Part shown: one piece after another, positions 5,700 through 10,391 of the stretch
Layout of the letters: each line of letters starts with the position of its first letter
Numbering within the stretch: the first letter of the stretch is position 1
DNA from: Planctomycetota bacterium
Lineage (GTDB): Bacteria; Planctomycetota; Phycisphaerae; WQYP01
Reading direction: 5' to 3'
Length of the DNA stretch: 10,391 nucleotides
Assembly: GCA_021852245.1 (NCBI GenBank)
Contig: JAJZNY010000278.1
Coordinates: 1 to 10,391 of the forward strand
Notes under the pieces: model-generated
Seen by the model: the letters and a program-made list of their open reading frames with translations, nothing else
Told to the model about the DNA's origin: nothing
Databases searched by the model: none
Program-made: the position numbers and the translations under genes

Positions 5700-7270
5700 C
5701 AACCTCAACGCGCATAGCGGTTCCCATCATGCTCAGCGATGCGGCAGCGGATGCAAAAATCGCCGTCGCCGCCGTTCAAGCGGGCGCTGACCTGATCGAA
5801 TGGCGTATGGATCAAGCTACGCCGTCCATGGTGGACGCCCTGTTCGCCGACGCCAAGGTGCGAAGTATTCCATGGATTTTAACCGTGCGCCCGACCTGGG
5901 AGGGCGGAAAATTTGTTGGCGACGAGCTGACCCGCCTGGCCCTGATCCGGACCGCCATCAAGTATCACCCCGAGTTTCTGGATCTGGAACTCAAAACATG
6001 GACGGACTGCCCACCGATCACCCACCATTACCGATCGCTGGAACGCGACCGTCGCCCGAAATTAATCCTATCCAGTCATCATTTTGACCGTCGCCCGGAA
6101 AATCCCGCAGCGATACTCTCGGCCATCGCCACCCATCCTGAAGCGAGTGTCGCCAAGATCGCCTTCACCGCATCGGGGGTTGAAGACGCGCTCGATGCAT
6201 TGGAATTGTATGAATCGCTGAAGGCTTATCCGCATCTGCAGGGGGTGTTCCTGGCGATGGGAGAGCACGGGATGATTTCCCGCACATTGGCGGGCAAGTA
6301 TGGTGCCGCATTCACCTTCGGTGTACTGCGGGGCGGTGCATCAACGGCGCCGGGCCAGCCATTAGTGACGGAACTTGTTGACATTTATCGCCTCAAAGCC
6401 CAGCGCCCGGATTGGTCCGTGTTCGGTCTCATCGGCTTTCCGGTGGCCCAGTCCGTATCTCCTCATATGCACAATGCCGCGATGCATGCGGCCGACTTTC
6501 CCGGCGTATATGTGCGATTTCCTCTGCCGGGCGAATTTAGCGCATTTGAACGGACGATAAAACGTCTTCGGGCGGATAGGCGATTGCACCTGCGCGGGCT
6601 GAGTGTCACCATTCCGCACAAGGAAAATGCCTGCCGGTTTGTCAAGGCCGCTGGAGGTGAAATTCGGGGCCGGGATGTCGGGGCGATTAATACTATTCTA
6701 TTTTCCGTCGACAGACCAATGGGCATGAATACCGATGCCCCGGGCGGGCTTGCTGCGCTGCTGAGTGGCGCCCGATGGACGGCTGCGGATCTCAAAGGCC
6801 GCCATATCGCGATCATCGGCGCCGGGGGTGCCGCTGCCGGTCTCGCTTCGATACTGGCCGACCATGGTTGCCGACTGACGATTTACAATCGGAGTTTGCC
6901 GCGGGCCGAAAGCCTTGCCACGCAAATCCGCAACTGCGGTCGAGAATGCATGGCGGCTTCGCTGGGTGATCTGGAGGTGCGGGACGTCGATGCGATCATC
7001 CAATGCACTCCCGTCGGCATGCACCCTCATACCGACGATATGCCCGTACCTGACACGCTTCCCCTTCGACCGGGCACCATCGTGATGGACACGATCTACA
7101 ATCCGCGCCGGACCAAACTGCTGCAGTGGGCTGCGGATCGCGGCGCCGTCTGTATTGAAGGTGTGAACATGCTGGTCGGACAGGGGGCGTTGCAATTTGA
7201 GGCGTTTACCGGTCTTCCGGCACCGGTGGACATTATGCGCGAGGCGGCCTGCCGGGGGCTGGGACTTTAG
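5696..7270 (+). CDS. aroDE: Bifunctional 3-dehydroquinate dehydratase / shikimate dehydrogenase
   Basis: Carries out two consecutive shikimate-pathway steps: dehydration of 3-dehydroquinate, then NADPH-dependent reduction of 3-dehydroshikimate to shikimate. Residues 5-235 are type I dehydratase: LIEWRMD (33-39), catalytic H128 in SSHHF, Schiff-base lysine K154 in AKIAFTA, SRT (195-197) and TAPGQ (217-221). Residues 240-524 are shikimate dehydrogenase: GFPVAQSVSPHMHN (247-260), SVTIPHK with catalytic K309, GAINT (329-333), GMNTD with D347, the nucleotide-binding GAGGAAA (375-381), NRS (398-400), and the C-terminal GVNMLVGQGALQFEAFTG (489-506). Both active sites look intact. The ATG overlaps the nfo stop (ATGA), indicating translational coupling. 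The AroD-AroE fusion order is known from planctomycetes, chlamydiae and plants. Only a weak terminator-like hairpin follows (TACTC 7280-7284 with GAGTA 7289-7293, then TTTTT at 7300-7304). Confidence 0.96.
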   Translation: MTTSTRIAVPIMLSDAAADAKIAVAAVQAGADLIEWRMDQATPSMVDALFADAKVRSIPWILTVRPTWEGGKFVGDELTRLALIRTAIKYHPEFLDLELKTWTDCPPITHHYRSLERDRRPKLILSSHHFDRRPENPAAILSAIATHPEASVAKIAFTASGVEDALDALELYESLKAYPHLQGVFLAMGEHGMISRTLAGKYGAAFTFGVLRGGASTAPGQPLVTELVDIYRLKAQRPDWSVFGLIGFPVAQSVSPHMHNAAMHAADFPGVYVRFPLPGEFSAFERTIKRLRADRRLHLRGLSVTIPHKENACRFVKAAGGEIRGRDVGAINTILFSVDRPMGMNTDAPGGLAALLSGARWTAADLKGRHIAIIGAGGAAAGLASILADHGCRLTIYNRSLPRAESLATQIRNCGRECMAASLGDLEVRDVDAIIQCTPVGMHPHTDDMPVPDTLPLRPGTIVMDTIYNPRRTKLLQWAADRGAVCIEGVNMLVGQGALQFEAFTGLPAPVDIMREAACRGLGL

Positions 7271-7446
7271 GGCTCTGTGTACTCGGTGGAGTAGGGGCGT
7301 TTTTCATCTGCTGTCCGCCCAGTCTCCTTAAATATCCCTAAACGCGAATCATGGCCTGGCTGAATCGATTTCGAACCAACTTCAGCCCTATTTTGATACA
7401 CGCGCCGAAAAGCGGAAAATTTATGTGAGAAATAACGTTTGTCGGC

Positions 7447-7452
7447 TACAAT
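7447..7452 (+). promoter_or_regulatory. Possible -10 element for the TlpA-like gene
   Basis: TACAAT (5 of 6 to consensus) lies 60 bases before the ATG at 7512. No good -35 hexamer is found at the usual distance. The 241-base gap after aroDE (7271-7511) otherwise shows no gene and only a weak terminator-like hairpin near its start, so an independent promoter for the next gene is likely somewhere here. Confidence 0.25.
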
Positions 7453-7511
7453 ATGAGAGTAGTGCGTGGTGGTTCGCTTTTAGGATGTCTTTTTAGAGGA
7501 ATCGGTGGTTT

Positions 7512-8069
7512 ATGAAACGTGTTCTGCGCAGAAACATTATTTCAGCATGGATTCTTTCCTGCTCGCTGGTCGTCGCAATAGTCGTGGCTTCCGGATTCTT
7601 TCCGTCGCCCACTCCGCTCGCCAGAGCAGCAGCATCCAATCGCGGCAAGCCGGTCAGTCTCAGTGGGCCTCTTGTTGGTGGTGGGCATTTCAATATTCAC
7701 CATTGGCGTGGCAAAGTTGTTGTGATTGATTTCTGGGGTACGTGGTGTCCGTGGTGCCGCAAGGAGGCACCGTACATTGCCAAGCTCTACAAACAATATC
7801 GAAAAGCCGGTATGCGGGTCATCGGTTTACCGGTCGGCTCCACACCTGCACAAATTATCAGTTATGTCAAAGCCCATCCCGATGAAAACTGGCCTGAACT
7901 TTATATCAGCAGTCAAGGGAATCAGGCGATCGCCAACGATTCCGGCATTCAGGGATTTCCAACGGAAATTATCATCGGGCGCGACGGGCGCGTTGCACAT
8001 GAGATCATCGGTTTCTCTCCCAAGCAACTGGCAACCGTGGTCAAGGCGGAACTGAAGAAAAAAGCCTGA
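7512..8069 (+). CDS. Secreted TlpA/ResA-like thioredoxin-fold protein
   Basis: A 185-residue thiol-disulfide oxidoreductase-like protein, predicted outside the cytoplasm. The start ATG is preceded by AGAGGA (7495-7500, 11 bases) and GGTGG. The N-terminus is a typical signal peptide: basic KRVLRR (2-7), a hydrophobic stretch at about 9-30, and a plausible cleavage site after LARA (36-39). It might instead remain as a membrane anchor. The thioredoxin domain follows with VVVIDFWGTWCPWC (69-82), giving the redox pair C79-X2-C82, and the cis-proline loop GFPTEI (148-153, P150). The short N-terminal strand region and the peroxiredoxin/TlpA-like architecture fit cytochrome c maturation or general disulfide reduction, but no partner (DsbD/CcdA, cytochrome genes) is nearby, so the substrate is unknown. 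It appears to be a single-gene unit, closed by the terminator at 8111-8156. Confidence 0.88.
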   Translation: MKRVLRRNIISAWILSCSLVVAIVVASGFFPSPTPLARAAASNRGKPVSLSGPLVGGGHFNIHHWRGKVVVIDFWGTWCPWCRKEAPYIAKLYKQYRKAGMRVIGLPVGSTPAQIISYVKAHPDENWPELYISSQGNQAIANDSGIQGFPTEIIIGRDGRVAHEIIGFSPKQLATVVKAELKKKA

Positions 8070-8110
8070 TACCCCTGATACCCCTTTAGTTTCAGAATTG
8101 CCTGATACGA

Positions 8111-8156
8111 GAGATGGCGGTAAATGTCACGGTGACATCCCGCCATCTTCCTTTTT
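8111..8156 (+). terminator. Rho-independent terminator after the TlpA-like gene
   Basis: AGATGGCGG (8112-8120) pairs perfectly with CCGCCATCT (8140-8148). Inside it a second stem forms, ATGTCAC (8124-8130) with GTGACAT (8132-8138). Five Ts follow at 8152-8156. This long bipartite stem followed by a T-run, 42 bases after the stop codon, is a strong intrinsic terminator. Two copies of CTGATACCC sit between the stop codon and the hairpin (8067-8084). Confidence 0.8.
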
Positions 8157-8281
8157 AACGAATGCTTGCGATGCATGCGCCCGCTTGCTTGCCGCCGCCG
8201 GCAGCGATGGTCTGCTTCGATCCTCCAACGCCTGATTTTTCCACCCGACCCGTAACAGTCCCCACCAGCAACGTTTTCGAT

Positions 8282-8287
8282 TAAAAT
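8282..8287 (+). promoter_or_regulatory. Possible -10 element for the glycosyltransferase pair
   Basis: TAAAAT (5 of 6 to consensus) lies 37 bases upstream of the preferred GT2 start at 8325. The -35 region is not recognisable. If real, it excludes the in-frame ATG at 8286 as a start because that codon lies inside the -10 itself. Confidence 0.27.
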
Positions 8288-8324
8288 GCGGAATCGCCGA
8301 TGGGCGATACGTGCGGAGCCCGTG

Positions 8325-9413
8325 ATGACAGTGGTTGAAAAACAGCCGACAAACTTGGATGCAGACGCCGCGCCATGGTTTTCCATGGTCGTACCGATGT
8401 ACAACGAGCGTGATTCGGTACGCGAACTTCACGACGGCCTGGCTCGCAATCTGGAGGCGTTGGGCCGCTCTTATGAGATCATCTACGTCGATGACGGCAG
8501 CACTGACGACACCTTCGATGCGCTCGCCCGCATCGCCGCCGAAGATAAGCATGTTGTGCTGATCAAACTCCGGCGAAATTTCGGCCAGACACCGGCATTG
8601 GCCGCCGGCTTTGATTACGCGCGTGGTGAAATCGTCATCGCGATGGATGGCGATCTGCAGCACGACCCCAACGAAATCCCGCGCTTCGTCGCCGAAATTG
8701 AAAAAGGATTCGATGTGGTCTCCGGATGGAGGCAGAAGCGTGTCGACGGGCTGTTCCTGCGGCGTATCCCCAGCATGACCGCCAACTGGCTCATACGCAA
8801 AATATCGGGGGTCAACATCCACGATTTCGGCACCACCTTCAAGGCGTATCGGAAGGATGTGATCGATCATCTGAATCTCTACGGTGATTCGCATCGGTTC
8901 ATCCCAGCACTCGCCGCCATGGCCGGCGCCACCATCACCGAAATACCGATTAAAAATATTCAGGCCCCGTATCGGCCCTCCAATTACGGCATTGGCCGTA
9001 CGTTTCGCGTGATGCTGGACCTGCTCACGATCAAATTTCTCAACAGCTACCTCACCCGGCCGCTCCACTTCTTCGGAAAAATCGGTCTGGTGCCCTTTGT
9101 GCTTTCCGCCCTGATCGGCCTGTTTCTGCTGATTGAAAAGATTCGCGGCATGTCGATTCTGGAATCTCACGGCCCGCTGCTGATTCTCGGTGCGATGCTG
9201 CTGATGATGTCCATGATGCTCTTTTCCACCGGACTTCTGGCGGAGCTCATCTCGCGGGTCTATTTTGAATCTCAGCACAAACCCGTTTACGCCATCCGGG
9301 AAATTCGCCGCGATGGGGTGGTGGTTCGCGGCATGCCCGTGCGTCCGCGAAGAGTTGCCATGATTACAGGATCGCCGCCGATTCATGAAGAAATTACCCG
9401 AGAGGCGAAGTGA
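8325..9413 (+). CDS. Polyprenyl-phosphate glycosyltransferase, GT2 (DPM1/ArnC/GtrB-like)
   Basis: A 362-residue inner-membrane enzyme expected to move a sugar from a nucleotide donor onto undecaprenyl or a similar lipid phosphate. The start at 8325 has GGAG (8315-8318) 6 bases upstream; an in-frame ATG at 8286 lacks this. The GT2 domain (about 18-230) shows MVVPMYNE (21-28), IIYVDDGSTDDT (52-63), NFGQTPALAAGFDYARG (85-101), the metal-binding DGDLQHDP (108-115), and the DPM-type block NIHDFGTTFKAYR (164-176) with HRFIPALA (190-197). Two membrane segments follow (about 252-271 and 284-307), as in the GtrB/ArnC branch. The sugar cannot be read from the sequence. It overlaps the next gene by GTGA, and its product is the natural donor for that GT39-type transferase. 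Confidence 0.92.
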   Translation: MTVVEKQPTNLDADAAPWFSMVVPMYNERDSVRELHDGLARNLEALGRSYEIIYVDDGSTDDTFDALARIAAEDKHVVLIKLRRNFGQTPALAAGFDYARGEIVIAMDGDLQHDPNEIPRFVAEIEKGFDVVSGWRQKRVDGLFLRRIPSMTANWLIRKISGVNIHDFGTTFKAYRKDVIDHLNLYGDSHRFIPALAAMAGATITEIPIKNIQAPYRPSNYGIGRTFRVMLDLLTIKFLNSYLTRPLHFFGKIGLVPFVLSALIGLFLLIEKIRGMSILESHGPLLILGAMLLMMSMMLFSTGLLAELISRVYFESQHKPVYAIREIRRDGVVVRGMPVRPRRVAMITGSPPIHEEITREAK

Positions 9414-10391
9414 AGAGCCCGAATAATACCCCATCAACCGATGCAAACTTACTGACCGGCCGGCCGGTTATCTCTCATACCGCCGCTCTGCTGCTCATCG
9501 CCGCCTTTGCCCTGCCGCTTTATCTTCTGGCGCTGGGCACCGGCAATGCCCGCGACATGATGGAGCTTTTTAATCTGGTGCCCATTCGCGAGGCGTATCG
9601 TGATGGCCACTGGCTGCTCCCGACCCTCGGCGGCCTGCCGCGGATGAAAAAGCCGCCCCTCCCGGTCTGGATACCGGCAGGCTTGGGCGTGCTGCTGCAT
9701 ACCGATTCACTTTGGGTACTCCGCCTGCCCTCGGCCATCCTCGGAGTTCTCACCTGCTGGGCGACCTACGCTATTGGAAATACCATGTCACGCGACCGGA
9801 TTCTCGGCCTGTTTTCCGCCATCGCGCTGGCGAGCATGGTCGTGTTCATCCGTCAGTCGCGTCTGGCATCGTACGATATTTACTGCACTGCATTTACCAC
9901 CATCGGCTTTTGGGGTTTGCTGCATGCGATTGAGCAGAAAAAACGCTGGATCGGCTGGGCCGCCTTCGGCGGAGCCGCCCTGGGGCTGGCGGTGCTCAGC
10001 AAAGGTCCCGTCAATCCCATGTACGCGCTGCTTCCTCTGGGCCTCTGGATACTCATTTTCCATCGCCGCAGTGGCCGCGCGTATCTCGCCGTCCTCATCG
10101 CCCTGATCGCTTCGATCGTGGTCTTCTCGCCGTGGCTCTTCGCGGTCGCCGCACGGTATCACGCCCAATATGGTGGAAACGCCTGGCTGGTCTGGACGCA
10201 TCAGTTCACGCGATACGTCGGCGCGCCCGGAAAAAGCTACACCCAATCCGACTGGTACTATTTTGGCATGCTGGCATGGGTATTCCCGTGGACCATCGCC
10301 CTGATGGCCGGCCTCGCCGTCCCGTTCCTGCCGACGAATTCCGATCCCGCCCCCGATGAAACGGAGAAACGGGGCCGCTGGCTCTTCTGGA
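9410..10391 (+). CDS. ArnT/PMT-like GT39 membrane glycosyltransferase, 3' end cut off by window
   Basis: An open frame of 327 codons runs from a GTG at 9410 to the window edge, so the C-terminus is missing. The GTG overlaps the preceding stop as GTGA and follows AGAGG (9401-9405). It encodes a multi-spanning membrane protein: a first helix at about 24-43, then a periplasmic-type loop and several more hydrophobic segments. The first loop resembles the ArnT/PMT catalytic loop, with ELFNLVPIREAYRDGHWLLP (52-71) and KKPPLPVW (80-87); family members normally read DE...REM..G.w..P...KPP. Here the leading aspartate of the DE pair is Met51, while E52, R60 and E61 align. RLASYD (151-156) and LSKGP (196-200) also fit the family. 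Such enzymes transfer a sugar from the polyprenyl-phosphate carrier to lipid A or protein on the outer face of the inner membrane. Acceptor unknown. Confidence 0.88.
   Translation, partial: MKSPNNTPSTDANLLTGRPVISHTAALLLIAAFALPLYLLALGTGNARDMMELFNLVPIREAYRDGHWLLPTLGGLPRMKKPPLPVWIPAGLGVLLHTDSLWVLRLPSAILGVLTCWATYAIGNTMSRDRILGLFSAIALASMVVFIRQSRLASYDIYCTAFTTIGFWGLLHAIEQKKRWIGWAAFGGAALGLAVLSKGPVNPMYALLPLGLWILIFHRRSGRAYLAVLIALIASIVVFSPWLFAVAARYHAQYGGNAWLVWTHQFTRYVGAPGKSYTQSDWYYFGMLAWVFPWTIALMAGLAVPFLPTNSDPAPDETEKRGRWLFW

Noticed and set aside
8127..9446. 439-codon minus-strand open frame opposite the GT2 gene
   Set aside because: It is antisense to a gene with clear GT2 motifs; the translation is His/Gln/Arg-rich, which is typical of the reverse complement of GC-rich coding DNA.

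Overview
This 10.4 kb window is GC-rich bacterial chromosomal DNA and every convincing gene is on the + strand. The best taxonomic hint is one polypeptide carrying type I 3-dehydroquinate dehydratase followed by shikimate dehydrogenase (aroDE). That bifunctional order is known in Planctomycetota, chlamydiae and plants. A planctomycete-like bacterium, possibly of the Phycisphaerae type, is my inference; nothing here (rRNA, tRNA) proves it.

Left half (1-4685) looks accessory. A uracil-DNA-glycosylase-fold-like protein (243-803) lies upstream of a 760-residue modification-dependent (type IV) restriction-like enzyme (1174-3456). The enzyme carries a probable PUA/EVE-like reader domain, a DUF262 (GmrS-type) domain and a DUF1524 (GmrD-type, HNH) nuclease domain in one chain. 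A small CX5R protein phosphatase (3488-3937) follows after 31 bases. A strong sigma70-type promoter (878-905) precedes the nuclease and leaves a leader of about 260 bases. The three genes may form a defence cassette. This is the most interesting part of the window, and the joint function is inference.

Between the cassette and the next gene (3938-4685) about 750 bases hold no credible gene but are rich in repeats. They contain a 107-bp TA-flanked MITE-like element with near-perfect terminal inverted repeats, a hairpin abutting it, a GCAG-type short tandem repeat with a GC hairpin, and a cluster of TGACGC/GCGTCA motifs in both orientations.

Right half (4686-10391) is housekeeping and cell envelope. 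The nfo gene (endonuclease IV, with a basic tail) overlaps aroDE by 4 bases (ATGA), so DNA repair and shikimate synthesis are translationally linked. A secreted or membrane-anchored TlpA-like thioredoxin follows as its own unit and ends in a good intrinsic terminator (8111-8156). Then comes a polyprenyl-phosphate glycosyltransferase (GT2), overlapping by GTGA with an ArnT/PMT-like GT39 membrane glycosyltransferase that runs off the end of the window. This is a classic donor-maker plus transferase pair for modifying lipid or protein outside the cytoplasm.
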